Counted from the first letter of the stretch, positions 45,700-57,329 are shown. The stretch is DNA of 64,000 bases from Branchiostoma belcheri (GCF_001625305.1 NW_017804242.1:3149687-3213686), one strand, 5' to 3'. The notes: generated by a model from the letters alone, not told the origin. Made by a program: numbers and translations.

Positions 45700-47430
45700 G
45701 GGAAAATCAACATATCGACGCACCCCCATTTTTAAATGGTCTGTCCCTTGGTTATGTTACGATCGTGTGTTATCAATACGTTTACATTTCGTCATGGTAC
45801 AATTTCTAAACTTGATGAGACGTACCGATTTACTCAAGAAATGAAACTTCCAGTGATGAATCGCATTATTCGACAAACTAACAATTTAGCGACAGACAAC
45901 AAAATATTTCTAACCTATTTCTTCCCACTGGGCACACCTGTTCATTTGACACTCAAAAGGCGGTCAACATCCGGGGTACTTGAAATTGAGACGGTCACGT
46001 GAGCAACTCTATTCACTGAAGAGGCAAAAGGTAAGCAAAGTTTGGCGCGGTTTGAACTGGTTCTTCTTGTCTTTTTTTCTCATCTGAAGATTGCCCAAAA
46101 TCTACAATAGGTACGTAAGATATCACTTGTCAAAATCTCCAATACATAGGCCACACACTGTGTTAGATATTGTGTTCTTGTTTGACAGAGAGAAACGTAG
46201 AGAAGTGCGCAATACGTTGACAACATTAGGGTGTGTCGCAGAGTATTAAGTTTTTAGACACTCTACCGATAATTGTTGCAACATGTTTCAAAGTGTATAT
46301 CAAGAGTTAGTTCTTACTCAAGTTAGTTCTTATTCAATTCACATGTTGTGCTTTGGTTTTGTGTCTTTTCAGCAGTTTTGAGCCAAATTATTACGTATGA
46401 GTTGTCATTTTAAAGACCTTAAGTCAGCTATACCCTGAAGTGCCCCCAGGTAAAATATTTGTTGTGTCAGGTAAAAATCACGGCCCGTGGACTCCTCGTC
46501 GGGTTTCTACTATCAAAACAAATCTTTTCCTCTCCTGTATACACAACAGAGATGTTCCAATGTATCTTTCAAGTGCACATATTGGCGTATTCTTGCAAAA
46601 TCACGTTGTTTGTCTACTCGGTACAATTATTGCGCGCTAGCTTAGACACATACAAAGGACTGCATTGTCATTGATTCGTGAGTAACATGAGTACACGCCA
46701 CTTGAAAATCGTCCCTACGTGTGTCATGATAAAACACCTGTATGATTTGCTTCACAAATATATCTACGAACTTAATAATTGTTGCTTAATGACTGTGAGT
46801 GTCCGAGTGTCTATCACTACTTCTCCGCAGCAAAATAAACTATCAGGGATGCCAAACACTTGAACAGACGTACATGTAGATTTATAAATTTACGATCAAG
46901 TCTTTCCGCTGCACGTTACAATGTGCTCCACCCAGTTATTATTCTACGTAATGCCTCCCTGTGCTCTTCTGATATAGGCAAAAAGTTATACTAGTAACCT
47001 GTTCTACTTACAGATGTGTTTTTTGAGACCTACATACCGTTTCAAAGGTGCCTTTTGTTTTCTTGGCACGTGAGGTATTTACTGAAACTTGAGACCAGGT
47101 TGCAGCGGTGGTTCACACCAGAACGAAGAAAACAAGTCTTACAAACAAAAGCATACCATTCGATTCGTGGTGGCTAAAGCAAGGACGACTTGATTTGATT
47201 TCACATGTTGTTGGTTGAGTTTTTTGTGTACGGTTGGGTGAGTAGCAAACGTATAAATCATGTCAAGCTTTAAGCTTGGGCCCGTAGAAGGTTCAAGTGG
47301 GAGGGGCTCATAAAGGTGATTTTCTTTCATGTAAGTTGTGAGTTCGTTTGAGCCATGAGGTTCCCAGTTCTAAGCTCTTTGGTTTAAGAGATTGCACACT
47401 CTCATTTGAGGATGTCGCATTTTCTGTCAT
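45700..47430 (+). other. Intergenic stretch
   Basis: No convincing gene. An 88-aa ORF at 45736-46002 (starting MVCPLVMLRSCVINTF) has no recognisable domain and no clear splice context. A short direct repeat of gttagttctta lies at about 46307-46335. Confidence 0.5.
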
Positions 47431-47435
47431 TTAAC

Positions 47436-47595
47436 GTCGTCGGTGGCGCAACGGTTAGAGCGTTAGACTTGGAACCAATAGGTCCCGGGTTCGATACTCA
47501 CCGGTACCGTGGTCCGACGTTGTGCCCTTGGGTAAGGCACTTCACACGACTACCCTCCCTGTACGGTGAAGTGACGCCCACCGAGCCTCTTTAAT
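47436..47595 (+). mobile_element. tRNA-derived SINE-like element
   Basis: The head has an A-box-like TGGCGCAACGGTTAGAGCG and a B-box-like GGGTTCGATAC at about 47488. The body has tgcccttgggtaaggcactt, a motif I recall from many marine-animal SINEs. The acceptor-stem halves do not pair, so it is not a working tRNA gene. The 3' end is uncertain. Confidence 0.65.
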
Positions 47596-47780
47596 AGGCT
47601 AATCTGTCTAACTGTGTGCCAAAAACACACTTCGGATCACTGTGTACGGATGTGTCAACATCAACACATTTGCTACTGAGAGTCGTAAACATTTTAATAA
47701 TAAACACGTATAATAATAATGCTTGAACCTCTCCCCGGAAAAAATTAAATGTTGCTTCCCTCTCCAGGTGAGACGTCACT

Positions 47781-47927
47781 ATGCAGTATAAACCGAAGAT
47801 CATCGTGGCGCTAGGGCTCGTCCTGCTCCTACTGGGGACCGTGACGTTCATCCTGGGCGCCGTGCTGAGGGGCATGTTCCCCGTCCGCTACCATCTCATC
47901 GGCGCGCCGATATGGAGCGGCTTTATC
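47781..47927 (+). CDS. CD20/MS4A-like exon 1
   Basis: Encodes MQYKPKIIVALGLVLLLLG (TM1) to GAPIWSGFI, phase 0, donor gtgagt. A probable acceptor tctccag at 47767 means a non-coding exon lies further upstream. Confidence 0.85.
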
Positions 47928-49745
47928 GTGAGTCCCGTCTTTTGATGTCTTACCCAAGTAACTAAAATAAATAAATAACTAGAAAGGTAACATTTACAAA
48001 GCAAGTGCATATATATTTATGTTTACCTTCGCATATGGTCTGCTCTGTTAATTCTTACTCAAACACATTCATATATATGGTCATACAGGAGTCTAAATCC
48101 CTCCTGCTATAAAATTGCAACATGATGTAACCCAACATAGTTACCATGGTAACAGACAGTCTGGTTCAGGTCATTGACCTTTTTGGTTTGCAGAAGAAGG
48201 CGAAGAGGGAACGTAGAAGAAACAATGTGTTTTCCTTTGGTAATCATAAATAGATAAAGTAGGTAAATAGATGAAATAATAAGTAGATGTATGGGGAGGT
48301 TAGATCGTTACGTTTCGTCACCGACCTTTCATTGCGATAAACTGAGGAAGCCTAGCAGCTAGGAAAACGTAACGATTATTTTTGGCGACGCCTCAGGTGC
48401 GCTGTGTAACGACTATGTGTAGATTATGTAGGAAAGTTAAGGGGGAAGTTACTCGTGATGAAAAACTCCTTTACCTGCAATGTTGACTCAGAAACAGACA
48501 TTCAATTTACCTATGATACCATCCTAGAAGTTTGAATGCAATATAATTCAATCATACTTCAAAATATTCGATTACATGATCATTATTGATATTTGTTGTT
48601 TTTCCCAGACCATAATAGCCGGCTTGATGGCCCTGCTGGCAGCCAGAGTGAAGTCCCGCAATGACGACGCGCCTGTCGTCATTTATATGATTGTGAGTTG
48701 CCTTCTCAAACACGACCGTCCGACAGTTGTAGTGCGACAGGTTAACTACAGCAAATTGAGGTCATACTAGTAGGAGATCGTCATGAATGTGTTGTGCAGT
48801 AGTTTGCTGTCTTGTAACCGGAATGTCTACCATGGTGATACAATACTATATGTAAATGACACTAGGAATGCCATAAAGTATTAATGGACAATGATAAGAT
48901 ATATTAGTTGTTTACCGTTGTACTTTATGGAAGACCGAGTTGGTAATAATTACGTACCCTCTAAAGTTGTTTCAAGTTTTTACTGGTTCATCCTGTACAT
49001 CTACGTACTGTGATAATTTCCCTGTGTGCCTCCCTCCCAGGCCGGTTTCATGCCCATGGCCGTGGTGCTGTCCATCCTGGCCGCGTTCTTCTGCGTCATG
49101 CTGTCCGTGTCAGCCGTGCTGTGCGATCCGCTGGACATCTTCGGGGGCACATGTGAGGACCCGCGCGACCAGACTGAGCTGTGAGATATCTCTCCTGTTT
49201 GTGTGCGTGCGTGCGTACGTGCGTGCGTGCGTGTGCGTGTGTGTAACTGTGGCGTTGTTTACAATGTATGTGTATGTGTGTGTGGGGTGGTTTTGTGGTC
49301 AAGTTATAGACTGACCCCGTTATTTCCCACAGAGGCCTGCTGTACACCGTGCTGGTCCTGTCTGCCGTGGCGGTGTGTGTGGACATCGGACTCGGCTTCC
49401 ACACCTGCGACCTGCAGCGTGATGTGAGCATCGATATCGACCTACAATACATCTTTATTCATATGAGTAAATATAAGCCAAGGGAATTGTGCATATGTCA
49501 AGATTATTTTGCTAAGAACAAATAAAACGAAGGAAATGGAAATCGGACGCACTTTAGGCAGATGATCAGGAAGGCTTTTCAAATGTAGGTAACTGATTTC
49601 CCTATAGAAAGGAACATGTACGTGGCGAATGTATATTGATATCTGTGTATGTGTCTATGTAACATATTTCATCGTACCAAATGTCTTTTATCTGCTCTGT
49701 TTACAGAAAGACGACCGCAACACGATGGCAATGAACAACATGTAA
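47781..49745 (+). CDS. Four-transmembrane protein, CD20/MS4A-like
   Basis: Five exons (47781-47927, 48609-48692, 49041-49180, 49333-49423, 49707-49745) join to 501 nt, 166 aa. Four hydrophobic segments lie at about residues 8-27, 45-62, 78-104 and 124-146. Both ends are short and probably cytoplasmic. The pattern of TM1, a loop with APIWSGF, TM2 immediately after it, then a charged loop (RVKSRNDD) resembles CD20/MS4A proteins (PLWGG... in CD20), and the 3-4 loop has Cys residues. The assignment is from layout and a short motif, so TMEM176 or another tetraspan family is possible. The MS4A proteins act as membrane-microdomain and signalling adaptors. Confidence 0.75.
47965..48254 (+). repeat. 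Dispersed repeat, copy 1
   Basis: About 280 bp inside intron 1 of the CD20-like gene, homologous to 56325-56608 with roughly 15-20% divergence by eye. Shared words include cttcgcatatggtctgctct and taaatccctcct. Neither copy has clear terminal repeats. Confidence 0.75.
48302..48397. repeat. Inverted repeat with GGCGACGCCTCAGG tail
   Basis: ATCGTTACGTTT at about 48304 and AAACGTAACGAT at about 48364 pair across roughly 50 bases, which include the small palindrome cctagcagctagg. GGCGACGCCTCAGG follows at 48384; near copies of this tail occur at 17258, 42539 and 42610. Confidence 0.4.
48609..48692 (+). CDS. CD20/MS4A-like exon 2
   Basis: Phase 0 to phase 0, 28 codons. Encodes TM2, TIIAGLMALLAARVKSRNDD, and the start of TM3. 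Confidence 0.85.
49041..49180 (+). CDS. CD20/MS4A-like exon 3
   Basis: Phase 0 to phase 2. Encodes TM3 (MAVVLSILAAFFCVMLSVSA) and the extracellular-type loop DIFGGTCEDPRDQTE. Confidence 0.85.
49197..49247 (+). repeat. GTGC/GTGT microsatellite
   Basis: Imperfect (GTGC)n and (GT)n tract in intron 3 of the CD20-like gene. Open frames over it are artefacts. Confidence 0.85.
49333..49423 (+). CDS. CD20/MS4A-like exon 4
   Basis: Phase 2 to phase 0. Encodes TM4 (LLYTVLVLSAVAVCVDIGLG) and a CDLQRD tail. Confidence 0.85.
49707..49745 (+). CDS. CD20/MS4A-like exon 5
   Basis: Thirteen codons, KDDRNTMAMNNM then TAA, after a clear acceptor (tttacag). The cytoplasmic tail is very short. Confidence 0.75.
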   Translation, partial: KDDRNTMAMNNM

Positions 49746-49826
49746 AAGGTAAACAGTACATGTACTTGCTCCCTACCGTGACAAAGTCACTGAAGCAAAG
49801 GCAATTATTGTTGTCAAAAATTTTTC

Positions 49827-49857
49827 TTTGTTTGTTTGTTTGTTTGTTTGTTTGTTA
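49827..49857 (+). repeat. TTTG microsatellite
   Basis: Seven or so copies of TTTG, 80 nt after the CD20-like stop codon, in the presumed 3' UTR. Confidence 0.85.
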
Positions 49858-49859
49858 GT

Positions 49860-52800
49860 CTCTAAGTAGACGTAGTGTCCGGGTCAGTGCCTCTAGACTT
49901 TCGAAACAAGCAGGAAACCCAGCCAGATTCTACATCTGTTTGGAGGAATAAGGTCCTCATACAAAAACATTATTCATGCGCGAGATGTTCATGAAAGTCT
50001 TAACATTTATGTAGTTTCAATTTATAGGTACAGATATCGCACTGTACCCACCACCTTTATGTGTTGTCTCAAACGTTTATATGTATAATGTCCTGTCATT
50101 ACAGTGACGTCTGAAGGCTGTACGACTTGTTCTGATGATCAACGTAAGGGCCGATACAAGAGGGAGAAGTGAAGGAGTTATTCAATAATATATAGAAGAT
50201 AATACGATATATCTTTAGCTATAACATTAAAAAAACTCATTTTCCCCTTATGTTATGGTGTGATTTGGGCTTCCTGGTACGAATGAATTCTACACGGCAT
50301 AGCCAACGTCTTGCCGAAATGAGCTCCCTAATGATTTTGCTACTAGTTTAATGTTTCTTCCATCAATATGTAGATTCCTAATGACATAGATCATTAGTAT
50401 ATATTTCATCATTGGGCAATGTTAGACCTTGTGTGTTTTCGTTATGTTTGTCTTTTTCCGAAGTAATATATTAACTAAAAGCATGGTGTATAGAATACAT
50501 ATGCTACATCCCTAGAGCTTTTATGCAAACGTTAAAACTTTCTATTTTCTTGAATATTCATTATTTTATCGTTGATACGCTATCAAAGTAACTAAAAATA
50601 TAAATAATAAGATACCTAACCTTGTATATGTTTATGTTAATGCGGTTTACCGAAACGTTTTTTTTTTCAAACCTTTATTTTGTCACATTTATACCACATG
50701 CTCTATACTTGCATGGTGTATGTATCGTAAATTTTTTTTTCTTTTTTTTTTCTTTTTTTTTTCGTATGTATCGTAAAATAAACAATAAAGCCAGTATTGG
50801 AATTATCATAACAAAAAAAAACTGCGGCATCATCAATCAAATGTCAATGAAGCAATTAAGGTAAATGATGATTGTGTGAAGAGTGCTTTTACTGTGCACT
50901 TACTTAGCATTAGGGAAGCCCCATAAGGCCACATCAAGTAATTTTTGTGGATGACGTAACCTGGAGATCCTTAATCTAATGCGCAAAAAAAAAGATGGGC
51001 CGAAAAAAGCAAGATGCCTAGATTTGAAATATACTAAGGGAATATACACAGTGTAACAACCATCAAGTCTTTTATTCGTCAGGAAAATAGCATTAAATCA
51101 GTGGAACAGCAGTTGTCGTCCTGTTCTGTTTCTTTCCTTTCATCACATCTTTCCTTATCCCACTGTCGTGACTTTTTGGTCATAGTTACAAGAAGCAGAA
51201 TTTCTTGTGTTTTTTTTTCTGGGAACAGGCCTGAATCAATGCATGCGAGGACGTCATCCATAAATATGACTTGGTGTGACCTTAGCTAGGGAGTCTCCAT
51301 TAGCGGGTAGTGTGGTGGAATGTAATAACGGTAAAGTGACTTTACGTAATACATTATTAATAATGCCTTTTCCGCTGATGTGGCGACTGTCAAGCGGGCG
51401 TATTTGTTGACCAAAATCTCATTATTAGTTCAGACGAATCCCATTGATAAGAAAGGGTCCTTCCCTGTATGTGTGGTTCATAACCTTACAGCCCCATGGC
51501 TGCACCTAGGGCAGTTACTTGCAAGGTTGATGGGGGAAGATCGTAAACTTTTTATATGTGCCCCCCCCCCCCTTTTTTGTCGCTACCCCCACTTGGGTCA
51601 CGTATAGACCCTCTCTGGCCAATAGATATTGTCTGGCCAATTTGATACTGTCTTTTTGCCACCCTAGGATCTGCTTGGAGATCAGCAGTTACTGTCCTAT
51701 TGAGGTCACCTGAGCTAGCTATAGCGCCGAATACCAGCAGCCACAAACCCTTGTGGTTAACCTCGCCAATCGTAAGCTCCTCACAATTCAATTGCACGAG
51801 GAGAGAATAGTGGATAACTCAATAATAAGAAACCGTGGGCGTAATATGCACGGTTGGTCTTTGCCCTTGCTTTTTGAAGAGTTGGGCGTGATTTTGATAA
51901 CATTTTCCAGCGATACTTTGCCTTTCAACAGACAAAGAAATATTTATCTTTTTACTTTCACACTGTTAACTCTCTTCTGATCTAGAAATGCACGTCTGGT
52001 GGGCCAATTTTAGGTACATGTAAATCCCTACATTGAATGGGGGTAACAGTAAACGAGAAATAGGAAAAGTACCAGCAGCCCCACGTCCAAATGGTCTACC
52101 CTAAACCATTACGTCATCTTGTTGGACAGCTTTTGGGGATGATTTGCGATATAATTATGGCGCCAGGGGTGTCATCTGGGGTAAGCCGAGGGCACGAGAA
52201 AGGGCAGCTTGAGTGACAGCTCCAAAAAACACGCCCAGAAACGGTGCAAACGGTGAGTATTCTGGCGAGGACTCGCAGCCAAGTGTGGTTCACATAAGGG
52301 TGAAAGTTCCAGCGTAGAGGAAGACTGAAGTTGAAAGGTCAGTTCTTACAAGCGCTAGAGTTTGTATATATCCTCAGTGCCTGTTCTTGTAAACATACGT
52401 ACACAGACACTGGCTAATTTCGCTCGTTTTCGTACGTCTTTTTCTGTGATACATTTTATTTTGTAGACTGGTAAGAAAAGGTTCTACACAAGATATTCAT
52501 AAGGATAATAATTTTTAAGGTTTTAGATCGCTGGACCACTTCAAACTATGGGCAGCTAACATTGCTAGCTACAGCAGCCAACGTGGCTTAAAGGGGCGTC
52601 AGAACATAGAAAAATCGATTAAAAATATGGTGGCTTTTTTTTGTTGATTCGAGTTGTCCATTCATGTGTAATACCAGATGTCCAGCCATATGAATTATAT
52701 ATGACAGGTGTAGATGGGCAATACATCAGCAGGGCAATGCCCCACCCTAAATTCGTCCTTAGGAAGATAATGAACGAATACAATACATCGGTCAACATGT

Positions 52801-53340
52801 ACTAGATGGCACTAACATGCAAGCTTTCCACTTCTATGGCCTATGTACGTCAAGAAAAGCGGACGAACGTGGAAAATGCGGGCATATTTCGGAAAGAAGC
52901 CGTCTCTAGGGATAGTGTGATTCAGAATGACCCACAAAACCGCTGAGTTAATGTTAGAGGAACTCAGTCAGGATGTGAGCTGGGCAAAACAGACCGGTAC
53001 AGTCTGAGCTGTACTTGAACTACATCCGGCAAGCTTCTAGGGTTACTTCGGTAGGTCTAAATCGGGGCGATCCGATGTAATACAACTCACGTACAGACTG
53101 CAACGTAAACGGTTTTGTAAGATTGGCCTGTCCCTGTACACTTTATCTAACCATCGATTTATGTTGTCGTGCTCGATTGTAACGCCCAGCGACATTCCTG
53201 ACCCGTAGCTAGGCCCGACCGGTTTTCCCAATTACTCGACTACAACTTATTACATGACTCAGCCCGGGGTTCTTGTTGCTAAGGACTGCTGACATCGTTC
53301 TCCGCTAGGCGGCGTAACTGACATCACTTCCGTGCCTGTC
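49860..53340 (+). other. Intergenic stretch without a supported gene
   Basis: About 3.5 kb. It holds the oligo(T) insertion at 50718-50777, overlapping AATAAA signals at about 50776-50788 that could end the CD20-like transcript, and a C-run at 51561-51574. A possible non-coding exon ends at about 52337 (donor gtcagt) and could belong to the CAP gene that follows. No domain is recognisable in any ORF. Confidence 0.55.
50718..50777 (-). mobile_element. Oligo(T) insertion with 14-bp target duplication
   Basis: GTATGTATCGTAAA occurs at 50718-50731 and again at 50764-50777, flanking only about 32 bases of T with two internal C. This is what a retroposed poly(A) tail without a body looks like, inserted on the minus strand. 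Confidence 0.6.
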
Positions 53341-53365
53341 TCCACAGAGGACTGCTGCTTGAAAC

Positions 53366-53396
53366 ATGGGTTGTCTGTCGTCTAAAGAAAAGTCAG
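53366..53396 (+). CDS. glipr2: GLIPR2-like exon 1 (myristoylation exon)
   Basis: Ten codons plus one base, ends in phase 1 at gtaaga. An acceptor-like tctccacag at 53347 suggests another, non-coding exon upstream. Confidence 0.85.
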
Positions 53397-56280
53397 GTAA
53401 GACAGCAAAATATGGTTATTTTTAAACACAAGAACTGTACATATGTTCCCTTGACCATTTCTTGTAATGCTGTGTGTGTGTTTATGTGCCCTGAAGCTAA
53501 AGTATTGTCTTACATGTAATCATATGAAATCTTGGGAGGTAACTGGTCAGATTGTGTTTTTGCTCTGAGAGTCTGACTAGCCTAATTTCTGAGAACCAGA
53601 TTATGAGACTGGCTGTAAGAAAACGAAACGGTCAAGAAAATATCGCAATCTTTCCTCCCAAGATCTGCTTGAAAATGAATTTTACGGTTTGACAAAATTG
53701 TATCTGGTGATGATTGTTGTCTGTTCGTATTCTGTTGCGGACACTCAACATATTTGGAACAGGTACAAGTATGCACCTGGTGTTTGTTGTTTTTAACGTG
53801 TATTGACGCATAACGAATTCTTCAACTGGGCTGCGAATCCTCATATGTTTTGTTTTCGTATTTTCTATACAGAAAAAGGGTGAATTTTGGTAAATTTGTG
53901 TGATAAATTTGGGAGGAGGGGGTGTAATAAAGTCCAGGGTTCGCGATGTTCAGTACACCACACCCAGTGCTTCCCGGCAACACGGCCAGATGGTAGTATG
54001 CTGAGGACAAATTGTTTAGTTAGCAGGGAAGAGTCCCACTTCTGAAAATTACCGTTACTCCAGTTTCTGTGTCTGTCTTCTGTTTTACCGGCGTCACAAA
54101 CTGCATGTTCTGAAAAAAAATTGTGAAAATTGCGGGTAGTGATGATGAAAAAATCAACCAAGAATTATGGTTTTCAATTCAAAAACTCGTATGTCCCAAG
54201 AACGTAGAATATCGTAGAGTGGAACTCGTTGCCACCAAGCACAGTTGGGGCATCATCACTAGAAGGCTTTAAACAACTTCTGCAATTAAATGTGCAAAGA
54301 TTGAATGTAACAATATATACTAAATAGTAGCTAACTGCCGCCGCGCCGCGTGCCTGCGAGGCTGGTGTGTTACGCCGAATGGCGGTTATACCGGCTATAT
54401 TGATACAGATGCAGAGAAAAAATGACATAGTTCGAATTTTTTTCAGTTCCGTGGAAGACTGACTTCGCGAAGGAATGTCTGCAAAAGCACAACGAGTTCC
54501 GCTCCCGACATGGCGCCCCGCCCATGGTGCTGAACAAGGAAGCGTGTGAGCATGCGCAGAAGTGGGCCGACCACCTGGTGAAGACCGGCAAGTTTGAACA
54601 CAGTCAGGACAGGAGCGGAGACTTGGGGGAAAACATCGCTAACCAGTGGAGCTCGGATCCTAACGCAGAACATTCGGGTATGGAATGCCGTTATCAATAT
54701 GTTAATTTGATTATATGGATGACATCCTCTGGGAACCCCCAAAAACCGATGCGAGCGTGCGAATAAAAAAAGTTTGGCAAAAAAAGTTACCTCCATTATG
54801 AAATCTAGGTGGTCATGAAGGTTGAAAAAATGACTAAACACACAGAGCAATATTTTATTGGTATGGTGAATAATAGACTCTTCATTTTCATTCCCTCACA
54901 TTTTCTTCTTGTCCTTTGGAATGGATTTTGGCATTCTGCAACATAAGTATCGATTTCCAATAATTTGTTCTTCAATTTACGGCAAATAGTTGCTCATTTT
55001 GCAGCTACTTTGTACGATTTACAGCATGGTCGAAAACTTTTTTTAATGGACGATAATTCATGCGCGCGCGGATGTCATCCATGTAATCAAATCAACATGG
55101 CCTTAGGAGGAAGACAGCTACACCTACCTTTTCCGCTCAATCTAGACAAAACATGTGCACAACAAACATGTGTTTCCTAAGGACCACGCCTTATTTTATG
55201 ACGATAATGACATCAGACATAGTCCTTTCGTTGGGCGGGAGAGCCGGACATTCCTCACTCGGTAACGGCTGTCAGTACACAGTGAACCGGACGTAGCTGG
55301 TTTTCCCTGCCTTGTTGTGATGACAAGACGCCGCATACATTACATGTACTCTCTTCCCTAAGCTAAACTTCGATATTGGCAACGTATAGAGTTGGGAAGA
55401 AATAACACTGTGGATTCTGTAACTTCGGTATGCTTGTAATTATGTTTCGCGTACTCTTCGCACGCGTCTACTAGTATAGAGGAAACAAACGTCCCCTGAA
55501 GTTACGTGCATACGTAAATATTCTGTAGTGCATTATAGGAAAGCTATCCATGATGTAGACATTCTACGCGTAACACTATAACTAGGATACACAGTCATGA
55601 TTTCTCCCTGTTGTTGCAGCCGAATCTTTCGTCCAGCAGTGGTACGACGAAGTCAGTAAATATGATTTCAGCGGGAACAACTTCCAACCAGGCGCAGGTA
55701 TGTACTCATAAAGGCCTTTTTACTTGTTCCTTTTTAGAAGCACGCCGTAACAAACGCTACATTGTACGAAAATCGGGACTTACAAACGTTACGATACAAG
55801 GACGCCACCAGCGCATAGCGGATTAAATTAGAACTGCAACTGAGACCTTCGCAACAAGAACCCGTGCAGTATTATTATAAAACTGGCCAATGGATCTAGA
55901 CAAGGAAAATTGATTTATACATTCTGTAGTAAGAAATTTTCCTCCAAACCTCCGCACGTAAAAGAACCCAACATACTTAAGTAGAAGAGTAGGGGATAAA
56001 ATGCGAACTGTTGCAAAGCCTCATTACATTATAAGCTACTTGAAAAAGCATCATGCTTCACCTCAGTCGAGGAGGACTGCTTTATTACCTTTACCAATCA
56101 TTCTTCTATCCCTTCATCCCAGGTCACTTCTCGCAGGTGGTGTGGAAGGCGAGTACGGAGCTGGGTGTGGGGATGGCGGCGGACGGGAAGGGCGCCGTCA
56201 CCGTGGTGGCCAACTACATGCCTGCCGGGAACGTGCAGGGGCAGTTCAGGGACAACGTGCAAGCCGCCAACCAGATATAG
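53366..56280 (+). CDS. glipr2: GLIPR2/GAPR-1-like CAP-superfamily protein
   Basis: Four exons (53366-53396, 54447-54677, 55620-55697, 56123-56280) join to 498 nt, 165 aa; human GLIPR2 is 154 aa. Residues 1-10, MGCLSSKEKS, form an N-myristoylation signal (Gly2) with a palmitoylatable Cys3. There is no signal peptide, so a Golgi- or membrane-bound cytosolic CAP protein is expected, as for GAPR-1. The CAP fold is complete: KHNEFRSRHGAPPM, the GENIA motif, FVQQWYDEVSKYDF, the CAP1 motif GHFSQVVWKAS and the final NYMPAGN. Exon 1 is only 31 nt and joins in phase 1. Secreted CAP proteins (CRISP type) are excluded by the N-terminus and the lack of a Cys-rich tail. Confidence 0.92.
54447..54677 (+). 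CDS. glipr2: GLIPR2-like exon 2
   Basis: Phase 1 to phase 1. Encodes ECLQKHNEFRSRHGAPPM, EHAQKWADHLVKTGKFEHSQ and GDLGENIANQW: the first CAP helices and the GENI motif. Confidence 0.93.
54697..55106. mobile_element. MITE of the GGCCATG family in GLIPR2-like intron 2
   Basis: The right end ...AATCAAATCAACATGGCCTT is nearly identical to the element at 9877-10083, and the left end ttaatttgattatatggatg is its partner arm. The left half also matches 5795-5945. It is larger (about 410 bp) than the intron-2 copy in PKN. Confidence 0.65.
55620..55697 (+). CDS. glipr2: GLIPR2-like exon 3
   Basis: Phase 1 to phase 1, 78 nt. Encodes ESFVQQWYDEVSKYDFSGNN, equivalent to human VADRWYSEIKNYNF. Confidence 0.92.
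56123..56280 (+). CDS. glipr2: GLIPR2-like exon 4
   Basis: Phase 1 to the stop. Encodes the CAP1 motif GHFSQVVWKASTELGVG and VVANYMPAGNVQGQF, then a tail ending AANQI. Confidence 0.93.
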
Positions 56281-56324
56281 ACACACCACCGGGCACCGTG
56301 GAGTTGTAACATAATTACAATGAT

Positions 56325-56608
56325 AAAAGTAAATAAAACTAGAAAGATAACATTTGCAAAGCAAATGCATAATGTTTACCTTCGCATATGGTCTGCTCTG
56401 TTAATTCTCACTCAAACACATTCATATATATGGTGACATTAGTCTAAATCCCTCCTACTTTAACATTGCAACATTATGTAACCCAACACCAGTTACCATG
56501 GTGACAGACGGTCTGGTTCAGATCATTGACCAGGTCACAGGTCAGTGATTGGAACAGAAGAAGAAATAGAGCAAAAACAATATGTTTTCCTTCGGTAAAC
56601 ATAAAAAT
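56325..56608 (+). repeat. Dispersed repeat, copy 2
   Basis: Homologous to 47965-48254. It starts 45 nt after the GLIPR2-like stop codon, so it probably forms part of that 3' UTR and supplies the AATAAA at 56332-56337. Confidence 0.75.
56332..56337 (+). terminator. Possible GLIPR2-like polyadenylation signal
   Basis: AATAAA 52 nt after the stop codon, at the edge of the dispersed repeat. Another lies near 57024. Confidence 0.4.
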
Positions 56609-57306
56609 TACATCACAGCACACGTACACAATGTAAAAGGGACCATTCTCACTGTGTTTGCTAGGGTTAGCTTTCTAGGATTTTTTTACAGGGGTGTTTC
56701 AGTCCCCCCTGGATTTTCTGTGCTGAGATTCACTTCCTCAGATTGGGAAAATATATTGTCTCACTTGATATATATATATAAAAGTAATTTTGGTTAAACC
56801 GATTGTGGTGCGTTTCTAACTTACAACTGTGTGTCTTCTTTTATACGCAAAAGGATTGTGTAAGTTTAAGGCTGTGTCAGAAAACTGATACATGTATGGA
56901 AATAGCGTATGATGTAACGTTGCATTGTCTTGTCAGACATTTCTACGCCGTGTGTGCTCGCTTCTTCGTGATGACATGTTGTCTTAATTATATGTGATTG
57001 CAAGATGCTCTGATTGTCTCTGAATAAATGAATGGCGTTACATAGTCAAGTCTAATATTCGAGTCTTGATCATAGAAATCACGCAAATAACCTGTCGTAT
57101 GGTTATACGACTTAATGTCATTTACTTACGAGTACCTAACTATAGGTTCCCATTTCAACACGAGATATAAATGTTCTCAAACTTTACTGTACTTTTTTTA
57201 CTGTTAGCTGTTTAAAACTGTAGTGATTTTTATTGGCCTAGAAGTCGGTGATATTTTCGTGAATGTCACTCTATATGCCAATCGGAGCCTTACCTGTAGT
57301 CTTTAC

Positions 57307-57329
57307 GATATGATATGATATGATATGAT
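57307..57329 (+). repeat. GATAT microsatellite
   Basis: Four copies of the pentamer ATGAT/GATAT in tandem in the intergenic region before the next gene. Confidence 0.8.

Noticed and set aside
45736-46002. 88-codon ORF after the BRINP-like gene
   Set aside because: No domain, no splice context and not similar to BRINP exon 6; kept only as a remark in the intergenic entry.
47436-47507. tRNA gene
   Set aside because: A and B boxes are present but the acceptor-stem halves do not pair and a SINE-type body follows.
54443-54850. 135-codon minus-strand ORF containing GCHPYNQIN
   Set aside because: The motif is the translated MITE terminus and recurs in other copies; not a protein.
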